Positions 1 to 9,558 of a stretch of 64,000 nt of DNA are shown here, piece after piece. Below the pieces are notes generated by a model. The model made no database searches. It saw only the letters and a program-made list of their open reading frames with translations, and was not told the DNA's origin. The stretch's first letter is position 1. Every line of letters begins with the position of its first letter. The stretch comes from DATJPR01 sp963752915 (GTDB lineage: Bacteria; Bacteroidota; Ignavibacteria; UBA10030; UBA6906). The stretch covers positions 744,001 to 808,000 of the forward strand of contig CAVVZZ010000011.1 of the NCBI GenBank assembly GCA_963752915.1, written 5' to 3'. Made by a program: the position numbers and the translations under genes.

Positions 1-92
1 CTCGAATGAAGGGTTTTCCCGGGGGTGAGTTTCCATATCACCGTGGCGCACGGATTGACTGCACGGACAGGATGGCATGTATCCAAAACAAA

Positions 93-125
93 AAGGCCCG
101 GGACATTCCATGGCCCCCGGGCCTT
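93..125 (-). terminator. Rho-independent terminator of the esterase gene
   Basis: A perfect 10-base inverted repeat (AAGGCCCGGG at 93-102 and CCCGGGCCTT at 116-125) lies just past the stop codon at 152. On the minus strand the stem is followed by a T-rich run (TTTTTGTTTT), the normal layout of an intrinsic terminator. It supports transcription across the frameshifted esterase gene up to its sorting domain. Confidence 0.8.
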
Positions 126-151
126 CTTCCTGATCCACAGCGAGTCTTCGA

Positions 152-2585
152 TCAGCGCAAGAGAAGTAGTTTCCGTGTCTGCACAAAGCTCCCCGTAGTC
201 AATCTATAGAAATAGACGCCTGACGCCAGATGGGAGCCGTCGAATTTTACCTGGTGGTAACCCGGACCCATTCTCTCGTTCACAAGCACCGCCACCCTCC
301 TGCCCAGGATATCAAAGACATTCAGGTCCACGTCGGCCGTCATTGCCAATCCGAACCTGATTGTAGTGACCGGATTAAACGGATTGGGATAGTTTTGCTC
401 GAGCGAGAACGCCTGCGGGGCCGAGCTCGGCTGGACTGAAGAAACTGTGCCGGTAAACTCGTACACATCGGACGATGTCAGCGGCTTCACCGTGCTCAGA
501 ACGAAATTGATCGCCGGCCACGGGCACAACGTCTCCCGCCTGCCCGACAAAGATCAATGACCAGGCCGGCACCAGCCTCCCCACGCCGTTGGGTTCAAGG
601 ATGTCAATCCTGACGTCAGGACCGATCGTGCTGTCGCCGTTGGCATCGTAGTAGACGACAGCGGCCTTTCGATTTTTCGTCACATTCCAGACGAGAAACT
701 TCAGTGGAGCGGCCACCGGCCCAAATCCCTCCTTCGAGGTGTCCACGACGGTAGAGAACAACGTGATCTGGTAGTCATTGAAGTTGGGTTTCCCGTTGGT
801 CGGAACGCGAATAGTCGGCCTCAGTGTTGAAGCCCCCTTGGTCCAGCGTGTGCTGTCGGCAATAACGCTCGGCATCGTCACATCGGCGATCACAAGACGA
901 ATGCCGTCAAAGAGAGGGCCTTCCTTCACCCCGTCGAGTTCTGTGGCATGCTGGACGACCGTGGTGCCGCGGTCCAGATCCTGCACCATGTACTGTTTCT
1001 GTGCAGAAGATGTATCATCGAATGTCACCCGGTAGTGGTGCCCGGTGAGTGCCGTAGAAGAAACCACATGGATTGTCATCGTAGCCGCTGACGATCCGGC
1101 AGTGCGCGTAACCGCCGTGCCGAGCGACCGGAGCGTGATCTTCGGAAAGGTGAAACTCTTCGCGTGTGACGTCATGGTCCCGTTATCGACGGTCAGCGCG
1201 AGAACCCCCTGGTTGCTGTTGGCGAGAGGGCCGAGGCCGATCCGCCTCACTTGCGGCGCGGGATTCGTGGGGACTGCGAAGGAGTCGATTTGGACGAACG
1301 TTGAACCGCTATCGCTGCTGTACTCGACGGAAGCGGCGAGTACTGACCCTGCGGGATCACCGGCGAGGATACTCAAGTCGAGCGAGTCCTGCTGAATGGC
1401 AAGGCCGGTGGTGAACACGTCATTGAGCAGCCAGATGAACGGCGGAACATTCTGCGTGTTGTGAACGGCGAAATACGAGGAGCGGTCGCTCCCGATGATG
1501 AACCCTTCCCCAGTCTTCAGGAACAGCTTGACGGATCCGAAGGCGCAGTCCGGCACGAGAGCACTGTTCCAGACGAATGTCCCTGTGTTGGGGGCGTTCG
1601 CAACCGGTTGCCAGGTCGACCCTGCGTCGGGCGAAAACCAGATTTCCACGCTGTCTCCTGCTGTCGAGCCCCAGGTTATCGTCGCGTTGCCGCTGAGCGT
1701 TGTATAGGATTTCAGAGTGGTGAGCGCTATCGATCCCGGCCGCTTCTTATACTTGTCAAACAACCAGGAAGGGAGGAACGGATAGTTGCTGGTGGTACCC
1801 CAGATTCCATAGGTATGCCCGAAGTCCTTGATCTCCGTGTAGAAGAGATCCTCGTGGCTCCTCACCGCCATGGCGATGGCGCTGTCCGGAAGTCCGGAGC
1901 AATCCAGGTTGTGGCAATGCGTGTACACCGCCGATCGGCCAAGGGCGCGAAGCGAATCGATTAACATGCGTGAATATTGGACGGGGACCAGCGCGTCAAC
2001 TGTACCGTGGAAGTCCCAGATGGGCACATCCGCACACAAGTAGGCGAATGCCGGATTCGCAGCCCCGCTCATTGGGACACCGGCGGCGAAACGATTGGGA
2101 AACCGCATAATGACATCCCATGTTCCGTTTCCGCCCATCGAGAAGCCCGTAACGTAGATCCGGTTTGTGTCGATGGAGAATTCCCGGACAAGTGAATCCA
2201 GAATGTCGATCGCCGTCGCAAGTTCGGGCCGAATTGGGGACGTGGGATCCGAGGTACTCCATCCGCCGGTCATTGGGCACTGTGGAGCCACGACAAAGCA
2301 AGGATGCTGCAGCTGAGCCATCGAATCCGCCCAGCAGGTGGCGAACCGCGTCTGCGTAATCTGAGTGTTGTTGTCCGTTCCCCGTTCTCCGGCACTGTGC
2401 AGCGCGAACATAATAGGGTAGCGCTTGGCGCTTGAATACCCGTCGGGAATGAACAGTCTATACGGGAGGGTCGTCCCGTTGTATGTGTGAGAACGGTAGA
2501 CAAATTTGTTTGCGATTGCGGGTTGGGCCCAGAGATTTCCCTGGACCAGGACCGCGCAGAGAACGAGCGTAAGTAAGTATTTCAA
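152..2585 (-). CDS. Secreted alpha/beta-hydrolase (esterase/peptidase-like) with T9SS sorting domain; one frameshift
   Basis: A signal peptide (MKYLLTLVLCAV...) leads into an alpha/beta-hydrolase domain of the PHB-depolymerase/COG4099 esterase type. The oxyanion region reads LHSAGERGTDN, the nucleophile elbow is GFSMGG with Ser about residue 149, Asp is in DFHGTVDALVP (about 197) and His in DFGHTYG (about 257). Long beta-rich linker domains follow. The frame then breaks near 510-530. The next frame supplies a complete T9SS domain (LEQNYPNPFNPVTTIRF to TRKLLLLR), ending at 152. I prefer the TTG start at 2585, with AGGTGG five bases upstream; a GTG in frame at 2633 would add 16 residues before the signal peptide. 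The substrate is unknown. The frameshift is either real or a sequencing error in the GC-rich stretch. Confidence 0.75.
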
Positions 2586-3180
2586 GGAGACCACCTGAAG
2601 TTTGTGCCACAAGAAAATTCGAAATGAAATCACAATGACGAATGCAGGAAGCAGCTACGTACTTTAGATTCCGAGGGCTGGTTCGGAGCGTTCACGACGA
2701 GCGGGCATTGCGCCAGGCAAATGAATTCAGGATCACGGACTGACAATCGGTGATGCCATGCCAGCGCTGACAACTGTAAGACCTATGAAACTGAAATGGA
2801 AGATAGGAACCCGACATCATCGGCTTGACGGAGCCGTGGTGACTCATCATTTGATACGCCGTTGACGGTCAGGTGTTGCGCCAAGAGTGTGGAGAATCAA
2901 GATAGCAAACATGAGGGGCGGAGTAATCTTACCGACGCAGGATCATACGTTGTGAATCCGCATCATTGCATTGCCCATTCAGTGAAGGATTCGGCGACCA
3001 CTCCGATCCAACGTGGACTGGTTGTCCTCGGAAGTAAAGCCAGAAGGACATCGGCGCGGAATCGACGAACGTGAGTCTTGGACAGAGGAGGGCTGGGAAC
3101 TGGTGTGAGGCGTCTAGGGCAGACTCGGCGCCTCAATGACCCCGCCGAGCCGAGCCCTCGCTTCATTCCCCGTGCAGATT
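2586..3180. other. Intergenic region without a convincing gene
   Basis: No reading frame here has a plausible product, ribosome site or family signature. It holds one copy of a 33-base repeat (2852-2884) and, just past the metalloprotease stop, a CTCGGCG/CGCCGAG stem (3124-3130 with 3143-3149). That stem could end the metalloprotease transcript, although no T-run follows it. Confidence 0.5.
2852..2884. repeat. 33-base intergenic repeat, copy 1
   Basis: The stretch beginning TGATACGCCGT and ending GTGTTGCGCCA recurs at 9424-9456 with about five mismatches and in the same orientation. Both copies lie upstream of minus-strand secreted-protein genes, so an operator or promoter-linked role is possible but unproven. 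Confidence 0.55.
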
Positions 3181-6030
3181 TCACCTCACAAGCAAAAGCT
3201 TCTTCGTATCCACATATGTACCCGCCTGCAGGCGATAGAAGTACGCACCGCTCGCCAATCTTCCCGCATCCAACACAACGCGATATCGTCCTGCGACTTG
3301 TTCAGAGTTCACGAGCGTTGACACCTCCTGGCCCAGAACGTTGTAGAGGGCAAGCGTGACGTGCGAGTCTTTCGGAAGGTCGTAGGCGATCGTTGTCGCC
3401 GGGTTGAACGGATTGGGGTAGTTCTGGAACAGCTTCCATTCAACGGGCAGCGCCGAATTTCCGGACACCTCTGTCACAATGGAATTCGAGGGAAACAGAA
3501 TATCGTCTATCCAGAATTTTCCCGGTGTATCGGTTTGTTGGGAGACAGTCCACTGTAGTGTATGCTTGCCTGCCGGCAAGAAATCCCGCTCAACCGTCCA
3601 GTCGGTATAGCCATTCGTGTAGGACATCACGACGCTGTCAATCGAGAACGTGATGGCGTCAGGCACATACGACGAAGCAGATTTCACAAAAAACGTCACC
3701 ATGCTGTCTTGCGGTACTGAGACAAGGATCTCAAGGGTAGAAGTAAGTGAGGTGATGAAATCGCTCGTCATTCCTCCGCCTTCCGCACTGAAACCTCCGG
3801 TAACCGATTGAGCGGAAGAGATTTTCCAGGGAGTAGCGCCGTAGGTCTTCCACGGAAACATCGTCGTAAGGTCCGCGTGTTCAAACGTCTCTGTAAACGC
3901 ATCGGCGACAACCAGGTATCCTTGCTGCCTCCCGGGAAAATTCCGGACTCCTGTCGAAGAATCCATCACAGACACCGTGAGTCCGAGCTCATACAGGCCG
4001 GTCTTGCCTGGTGTAAACGTCGCGCTGTCTCCGGCCGATTTCAGGACAACCGGGCCGGGTCCGGTGGCAGACCATGTAAACGAATTGGAATATCCTCCCA
4101 CCGATGGACTGTGTACGTCGCCCCTGAACCCGGCTTGCACGCCGGGAGACCCGTCTGCAAATCTGGGGGTGATTTGTCCCGAGAACAGCTCATTCGGGAC
4201 AAGAACGATGGCCGTGGTGTCCGTCCGTTGAGCACCAGTCAAATGAGGAAAATCGATGAATGCTGTTCCTGGATTGAGACCTGCGCCAAGAAGAACCGTC
4301 GTTTCCGATCCGGTTGCCGGCTCGTTGTCGGTCAATCTCCAAATGGCCTTCTGTGCATCATTCGTGAGTCCGCAGTAAAGCTGATTTGTATCGATGTACG
4401 TAACCAGCGATTGCAGTTGAGCGGCCCCTCCATACCCGCCCCATGCCGTGAGCGATGGGACAAGGTCGAAGACATCATCGGTTTGAGGTTGAAGCTTGTG
4501 GCCGTCAATGCAGGACGCAAACATCCCGTTGAGCGTACGTTTCCCGCCGGGCGGAACAAACAGCTCGTCCGAATGCGTCACGACGAGATTCTGCGCACTG
4601 GGATTTCTGTTGGCAAGCACATCGCCGCTCGGGATGTTGACGAGAAGGCCGGGGTTTGCCGTGATATTGTCGATGTCGGATTGGAGGACGGGCTGACTGT
4701 AATCCGCCATCAGATCATGCTGATGCCCGGCCCTCGGAACTGAATAGCCGTCCTTGTCGGCCAGAAACTTCGCGATGACATTTGCCGTAAGGCCCGACTC
4801 CCGTGATGCAGCGTACTGCGCAAAGTCCGCAGTGTTGGCGTACATCAGGCCATCCGATTCGCTCAGCCAGCTCCCATCGGGTTGTTTCATCCAGTCATCG
4901 TACTGGTCTTCCAACCCCATCAGATGCCCAGCTTCATGCGCATAGACCCCTGGCTTCTGGAGCGTCTCCCATGTTCCGCTTCCTGTGCCATAGTTGATAC
5001 CGAACGCTTTGCTGTCTCCTGACACTGACGAACGGACCACGTCGGGGGCGACGATCTGGATTTGATGGAATCCGGGTGTCCCCGGCGGGCTGGTGGCATC
5101 GGGATTCAGCCGGCTGATGACCGAGAGATGAACCGGGGTCCCGTTGGATTGTTTTGCGCCCGCCCACTTCTGTTGTATGTCGCTGATGATGTTCTGGATG
5201 GTCGCAGGGTTCGCTTCGGGTCCCCAGAATTCGAGGTACAATTGAATTTCAATCGACGATTGCGGGAGCGGGTCGGTATTGTCAATCGTGATGGAAACCG
5301 CGTCCCCGTTGTATGCTCCCTTGCTTTTGAGCTTGGCCCTCCCCTGTTGTACGACCAAATCCAGCGGGGCGGTGTAGGCAACAACAGTCCCGGGATGAGA
5401 CGCGACCACCGGATTTCCGAGGGTGATGATGGGAGGTCCGGTGCGTCCGCTGCTCTTTTTCCCTGCCAACGAACCTGTCGTTGGGTTCTGCGGTCCTATC
5501 AGGAACCCTGGCGGAGGAGCGCACGGGTCAATCGGGACATTATTAAAGTGCGGGGGAGGTGAGTAGTGCAAACGGGCCGAAAAGGGGAGAACGGAATCGA
5601 GGACTCCAAGCATCGACTGAACCGCACTCTGCGATGCGTTTCGGAGTAAAACCTGGTGGGCGGCGCCATTCGCCTTAACGGTAACAAGGAGAAACCCGCC
5701 ACCATGAACGGTCGTGTCGACGTAACGACCGTTGAGGGACGCGAAGTTATTGTCGAGAAGAGATTTCCAGAGGCTCTGAAAGCCAGAGGTACTGATGGTG
5801 AATGTCGTGTCGGCCAGCACTGCGCCGTTGACTGCATTCTCGTACCGGACGAACCTGACGGTTCGCGCACTATCGATGGTGATGTGTTCTTGTTGCCGCC
5901 CCCGACCGGTGCTCCCGGCTGTGGCGCTGAACGAGAAATCCGCCGGTGGCACCTGGGCGTGGACCCGAGGCGCAGGAAGCAAGGTTGTGAGCATCATACA
6001 ACAGAAGAAACCACCGAGAGTACGAAGCAC
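3181..6030 (-). CDS. Secreted zinc metalloprotease (HExxHxxGxxD) with T9SS sorting domain
   Basis: The protein (949 aa) starts with a signal peptide ending in PAPRVHA. An N-terminal domain (about residues 45-155) resembles the small emfourin-like fold found near proteases. The catalytic motif HEAGHLMGLED (about residues 365-375) gives two zinc-binding His, the catalytic Glu and an Asp where metzincins usually have the third His. A PKD/Ig-like stretch follows, then a jelly-roll-like module (FWIDDILFP) and a T9SS domain from FQNYPNPFNPATTIAY to TKKLLLVR. I chose the GTG at 6030 because GAAGAGG lies six bases upstream and the signal peptide then starts correctly; an in-frame GTG at 6078 is the alternative. 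The last 150 residues are duplicated as an orphan fragment at 41951. It is probably secreted or anchored on the surface. Confidence 0.8.
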   Translation of the reverse strand: MLRTLGGFFCCMMLTTLLPAPRVHAQVPPADFSFSATAGSTGRGRQQEHITIDSARTVRFVRYENAVNGAVLADTTFTISTSGFQSLWKSLLDNNFASLNGRYVDTTVHGGGFLLVTVKANGAAHQVLLRNASQSAVQSMLGVLDSVLPFSARLHYSPPPHFNNVPIDPCAPPPGFLIGPQNPTTGSLAGKKSSGRTGPPIITLGNPVVASHPGTVVAYTAPLDLVVQQGRAKLKSKGAYNGDAVSITIDNTDPLPQSSIEIQLYLEFWGPEANPATIQNIISDIQQKWAGAKQSNGTPVHLSVISRLNPDATSPPGTPGFHQIQIVAPDVVRSSVSGDSKAFGINYGTGSGTWETLQKPGVYAHEAGHLMGLEDQYDDWMKQPDGSWLSESDGLMYANTADFAQYAASRESGLTANVIAKFLADKDGYSVPRAGHQHDLMADYSQPVLQSDIDNITANPGLLVNIPSGDVLANRNPSAQNLVVTHSDELFVPPGGKRTLNGMFASCIDGHKLQPQTDDVFDLVPSLTAWGGYGGAAQLQSLVTYIDTNQLYCGLTNDAQKAIWRLTDNEPATGSETTVLLGAGLNPGTAFIDFPHLTGAQRTDTTAIVLVPNELFSGQITPRFADGSPGVQAGFRGDVHSPSVGGYSNSFTWSATGPGPVVLKSAGDSATFTPGKTGLYELGLTVSVMDSSTGVRNFPGRQQGYLVVADAFTETFEHADLTTMFPWKTYGATPWKISSAQSVTGGFSAEGGGMTSDFITSLTSTLEILVSVPQDSMVTFFVKSASSYVPDAITFSIDSVVMSYTNGYTDWTVERDFLPAGKHTLQWTVSQQTDTPGKFWIDDILFPSNSIVTEVSGNSALPVEWKLFQNYPNPFNPATTIAYDLPKDSHVTLALYNVLGQEVSTLVNSEQVAGRYRVVLDAGRLASGAYFYRLQAGTYVDTKKLLLVR

Positions 6031-6246
6031 AGAGAACCTCTTCAGATTATGAGAGCATCGTTGGCCGCAAGGGCACACTCATGGGTGCTAGGGAAAACAC
6101 TATGGACTCACAACAGCCGGTAGGCAACAATGGTTCAATCCAGACCGTCTTATATCGCGTTCTTCAAGCGCAATGCGGCCTGACCCCGGGGTATTATACA
6201 AGGATCAGAATTCAAGACGACTTTCTCGGGCACCTGGGAGAGAGCA

Positions 6247-6330
6247 ATGGTCAGGCAACGGTGGTCAGCAGAAGAGATAGTCGCAAAGCTGCGCGAAGCG
6301 GAAGTCCTTCAAGGGAAGAAGTCGGCAATG
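6247..6330 (+). pseudogene. Remnant of an IS3-family transposase OrfA start
   Basis: The first 25 or so codons read RWSAEEIVAKLREAEVLQGK, the typical beginning of the helix-turn-helix OrfA of IS3-family elements. Similarity stops abruptly after that, and no OrfB or terminal repeats are visible. The rest of 6031-6515 shows nothing recognisable. Confidence 0.6.
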
Positions 6331-6515
6331 GGGGTTCTCCAAGAAAAAGCACCTTCCCGTCTGCAGAGTGACCCGCGTCCCAGAAAGGTGCCGAGAACGG
6401 AGGGTGGGGAGGAAGAGATTCTCGCCATGATGAGATCTAAAAGGTGGGCAACGGATGAAGCGAACGAGTGCCTTTGCCCCTCGCAGTCCCTGCTCAGCAG
6501 ACTCGACCGCGTCCA

Positions 6516-7043
6516 TCAGCCATCTTTTTCCCCTCCGTTGGAAGGCTGGGCTCCACAGTCAAAGTCATGGTACCCGTGGCATTTCAAGTACTTTTGCATC
6601 TGTTCAAGATGGCTTCTATCGTGAGACACGAAATCCCTGTCGAGAACCTCGGCCAGGTCGCGACCAGCGAGTCCTTCATCCTTCGTCCGAAATGCCTCCG
6701 CGGGCAACCGCCGTAATTGGTCCACCAACTGCCTGCGTGCATCGGCAGCCCTCTCAAGCAATCGGACTTTTGTCAGTGTCCGCCCGAGCGAAGCGGCCCT
6801 CTCATTGAAAGCTTGGTTGTCCGCCTCGTCGGCGATATGAGGTTGCCTTCCATTCTCAATCGGAAGCACGACGGACTGAAGGAAGCTCTCATCGTAGGTC
6901 ATGATGTGCGCAATGACTTCCTGCACTGACCATCTGCCTTCCGCCATCGGAGTCAGGAGAACCTCAGCCTGGACATCCCCGAGCCGTTTGAGGAAGCCGC
7001 AGAAGTCCTGCATACATGAGACCAGATCTTGAGGATTGCGCAT
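6516..7043 (-). CDS. DinB/ClbS-like four-helix protein
   Basis: This 175-residue protein has the pattern of the DinB superfamily: WSVQEVIAHIMTYDE near residue 40, a middle helix with NERAASLGRTLTKVR, and a C-terminal helix ending FVSHDRSHLEQMQKYL. His in IAHI and in the SHDRSH segment could be the metal ligands typical of the fold. Family members include thiol transferases and stress-induced proteins; nothing here fixes the reaction. The ATG at 7043 is chosen because CAGGGAG lies six to seven bases upstream, whereas the upstream in-frame extension is Arg-rich and unlike the family. No signal peptide, so cytoplasmic. It appears to be a single-gene unit. Confidence 0.7.
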   Translation of the reverse strand: MRNPQDLVSCMQDFCGFLKRLGDVQAEVLLTPMAEGRWSVQEVIAHIMTYDESFLQSVVLPIENGRQPHIADEADNQAFNERAASLGRTLTKVRLLERAADARRQLVDQLRRLPAEAFRTKDEGLAGRDLAEVLDRDFVSHDRSHLEQMQKYLKCHGYHDFDCGAQPSNGGEKDG

Positions 7044-7171
7044 GCCAACTCCCTGTCGAGAACATTGCCTGGATTGTCGCCTCCGTGTCCGGAGCACCGC
7101 AAGGATACGTAGAGATGTTCGTCGTAACGTCTTTTCGATTTACATCGGCCAGGATCGACTGCGGGCTCTTC

Positions 7172-7651
7172 CTACAGATCAACAATCATCCTATCATGAC
7201 CGCCATCGCGTTGGGCAGCTGGCGGGCCGCTTGGTAGGCGCTTACCCCTGCCACGTGTTCCCCTGCCATTCGCCGCGGCGGCCGGCGTCGTGCAGCTTCC
7301 GTGGCCATCAATCACGACGCGAGCATTCGTGGGGTGCGATACGATCCTGATCGATGCAAATCGAGGGAGGACCTCTTCAACAGAGTGCATTGAATCGGGC
7401 TGCTTCTTCAGCGTATCTTTGAGCACAGGGTACCCGACTGCACGAAGTTCGATTGTCAATCGGCCAGTGTCCGTAGGCTGGAGAGCACAAGGTGTGTATC
7501 CCCGATCAATCCCTCCGATCGTAATCCTTGCACCAGTGGGTTTTGAGGTAATCTGCAGCAGTGGTTGCTGACCATATGCGCAAACGCTGAGCGCCGAGAT
7601 CATGATTACAGTCCACCACTTGGGTCGAGCCAAGGTCCATTTCATTGTCAT
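7172..7651 (-). CDS. Secreted PEGA-domain protein, C-terminus possibly altered
   Basis: A signal peptide ending CAYGQ is followed by two PEGA-type repeats: LQITSKPTGARITIGG at about residues 25-75, and IRIVSHPTNARVVIDG at about 95-125. PEGA domains are surface or periplasmic beta domains often linked to carbohydrate or cell-wall contact. After GSCTTP the sequence turns into a Gly/Arg-rich tail unlike the family, which suggests a frameshift or truncation within the second repeat. The start is the ATG at 7651 or the one two codons later (7645). The flanking region up to 8319 has no other supported gene. Confidence 0.6.
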   Translation of the reverse strand: MTMKWTLARPKWWTVIMISALSVCAYGQQPLLQITSKPTGARITIGGIDRGYTPCALQPTDTGRLTIELRAVGYPVLKDTLKKQPDSMHSVEEVLPRFASIRIVSHPTNARVVIDGHGSCTTPAAAANGRGTRGRGKRLPSGPPAAQRDGGHDRMIVDL

Positions 7652-8066
7652 ATCCAGCAAGAATCTTGAGGGCCGCCAACGCCTGAGGTCGGCGATTGCC
7701 GGGCACTCCGAATTGGGGACCATTGAAGTCCCCGGGGGCTGAACCAAGCTAAATTCCGATTGTACTGATTCATTGCGTCTCTTATGAATTGTGCCGCCCT
7801 CCCCCACAGCGGTATCAGTGCGGGTATCGGTAAAGAGAACAACGTTCAGATAATTCCCTTGTGGCAATGGGTTGCTCCAGACCCAGCCACTCTGTTCAAC
7901 GACTCTGCGGAACAGAGAACCATGGAGACGCGCAGTGCAGAAGAGTGGCGTTTCATGAAGCCCTCGAGTCGGGCACAGTCATGCAGACGGTTTTGTCTGC
8001 CTTCTCCTCGGGCCTTCCCGCAATGACGAGCAGGGCTCAGGCAAATCCATCTTGTTTAATGCACAC

Positions 8067-8101
8067 AAGCCCATCCATCAAATACTCTGACGGATGGGCT
8101 T
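8067..8101. repeat. Hairpin element, copy 1 (AAGCCCATCC / GGATGGGCTT)
   Basis: A perfect 10-base inverted repeat encloses a 15-base loop containing ATACTCTGAC and is followed by CAATGAGC. A near copy with the same loop and flank lies at 17231-17268. It sits about 220 bases past the stop of the repeat protein ending at 8320 and may act as its terminator, though no long T-run follows. Confidence 0.6.
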
Positions 8102-8319
8102 CATTTCAATGAGCACCTGGATTCTCAGCCAAAACGATCTTCGCACTCCCGTGCGATATATTCGGTTGTCCTCTCTTGAAAATTACCCTTACCCCAGAAG
8201 CATGTCAAGGAACTGTGCGCTTGATACAGTCAAAGATCCAGACATCAGAAATCCTGACGCCGGATTTCAAGTAGCGGATGGCTGGCGAGGCCATCGTCTG
8301 CAGACGAGTGGAAGGTACA

Positions 8320-9378
8320 TTAGAAGTTTGCGTTAATAAACGGCAGAATTCTTGCCCATGACGGGTTGTTCTCCGCGTAGTTCAGGAGGCCGATTTGAAC
8401 CCCGAGGAGACTCTCGGTGTGATTGAAGATGCCGATAACTAGACCCCGCTGCACACCGAACGTTCGGTTGTAGCCGGCAACGGTAACACCAGTCAACTCG
8501 GTGGACTCTGTCCAGAGAACGGATACATTCGCACCGGAAATCACCGGTGCCTTTAATCTGTAGCATCCGATGGTGACACCCGTGATGCCCCGTTCGGACC
8601 GGACCATCCCGACGGTGACGGAGACCCCGGTGATTTCCTCCTTCGCCACACAACCCACGCCTGCGAGATTAATCCCGGTGATTCCCCCCTGACCAACTAA
8701 CCCGAGACCCGCAATGGTCACCCCTCGAATCGCACCTTGTGAGACAACTCCCAGTCCGGCCACGGAACATCCCGCAAGGTCGCCCTGTGTCACCAGCCCA
8801 AGACCGCCGATGTTCAATCCGGAGATGTCACCCTGGGCCACTGTCCCGAGACCACCGATGTTGATCCCACGCATTTTCTGCTGACCGACAAGTCCGAGCC
8901 CCGCTGTATTGATGCCGGCTATTGAACCCTGAGAGACAACACCGAGCCCCGCGATGTTGATCCCCGTTACGGTTCCCTGGGCCACTAGACCCAGGCCGCC
9001 GAAGTTGACACCGGTCATCACGCCTTGCGAGACCAGTCCGAGTCCTCCCAGGTTGATGCCTTCCATTGACCTATTTGCCAGTACGCCTACCAGTCCGATC
9101 GAGAGTCCGTGCATCTGCTGTGCGGCCGGTCCAATAATGCCGAATGCGACTCCATTCACTTCACCGGAGACCGTGTCATAGGGAACCCACGCTGACAGAT
9201 TGAGTCCGTTCACCCGATTGAAATGTCCATCGCGCCAGGCAAATCGAATCCCGGTCATGTCCTGTCCATTGCCAAAGCTGAGGCCTGTCTTTCCGAGTGT
9301 GAGGTCAAGGGAACCGGACTGACTGAAGGCCGCAGCCGCGGAGAGGAGGCAAATGCAGACCAACCGGATTGTGCGCAT
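8320..9378 (-). CDS. Surface repeat protein of 16-residue GxNxxGLGxVxQG units (LA_2272-like)
   Basis: The 352-residue protein has a signal peptide (MRTIRLVCICLL to AAAFSQ) and then at least nine tandem 16-residue units of the type GINIAGLGVVSQGSIA. More degenerate units follow, then a cap with IGIFNHTESLLGVQIGLLNY and a C-terminal Phe. This matches the surface-repeat family annotated LA_2272/LA_2273 in Leptospira and Bacteroidota. The regular spacing suggests a beta-solenoid, and the terminal Phe suggests an outer-membrane or surface location. ATG 9378 is used because AGGACAG precedes it by five bases; the upstream in-frame stretch lacks signal-peptide character. One copy of the 33-base repeat lies 46 bases upstream. 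Confidence 0.75.
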   Translation of the reverse strand: MRTIRLVCICLLSAAAAFSQSGSLDLTLGKTGLSFGNGQDMTGIRFAWRDGHFNRVNGLNLSAWVPYDTVSGEVNGVAFGIIGPAAQQMHGLSIGLVGVLANRSMEGINLGGLGLVSQGVMTGVNFGGLGLVAQGTVTGINIAGLGVVSQGSIAGINTAGLGLVGQQKMRGINIGGLGTVAQGDISGLNIGGLGLVTQGDLAGCSVAGLGVVSQGAIRGVTIAGLGLVGQGGITGINLAGVGCVAKEEITGVSVTVGMVRSERGITGVTIGCYRLKAPVISGANVSVLWTESTELTGVTVAGYNRTFGVQRGLVIGIFNHTESLLGVQIGLLNYAENNPSWARILPFINANF

Positions 9379-9423
9379 GGAATCTGTCCTCTTTGGCAGT
9401 CGGAAGGGAAGGTGGGACACCCT

Positions 9424-9456
9424 ATGATACGCCGTAGACCGTAAAGTGTTGCGCCA
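9424..9456. repeat. 33-base intergenic repeat, copy 2
   Basis: This is the second copy of the element at 2852-2884, ending GTGTTGCGCCA. It lies in the gap between the divergent genes starting at 9378 and 9559, so it may overlap promoter sequences of one or both. Confidence 0.55.
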
Positions 9457-9558
9457 CAATTGGAAACGTTGTTTCTTGCTGAGAGAATTTTCGCGCAGTT
9501 CCCCTTGACATTTGATGAAAACCAGATTATATCAAGTTCAACAAACATTCCTACTCCG

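Noticed and set aside
3808..4743. Long plus-strand open frame of 311 codons
   Set aside because: It is fully antisense to the metalloprotease gene, has odd composition (many Arg, Cys and Gly) and no ribosome site; an artefact of GC-rich coding DNA.
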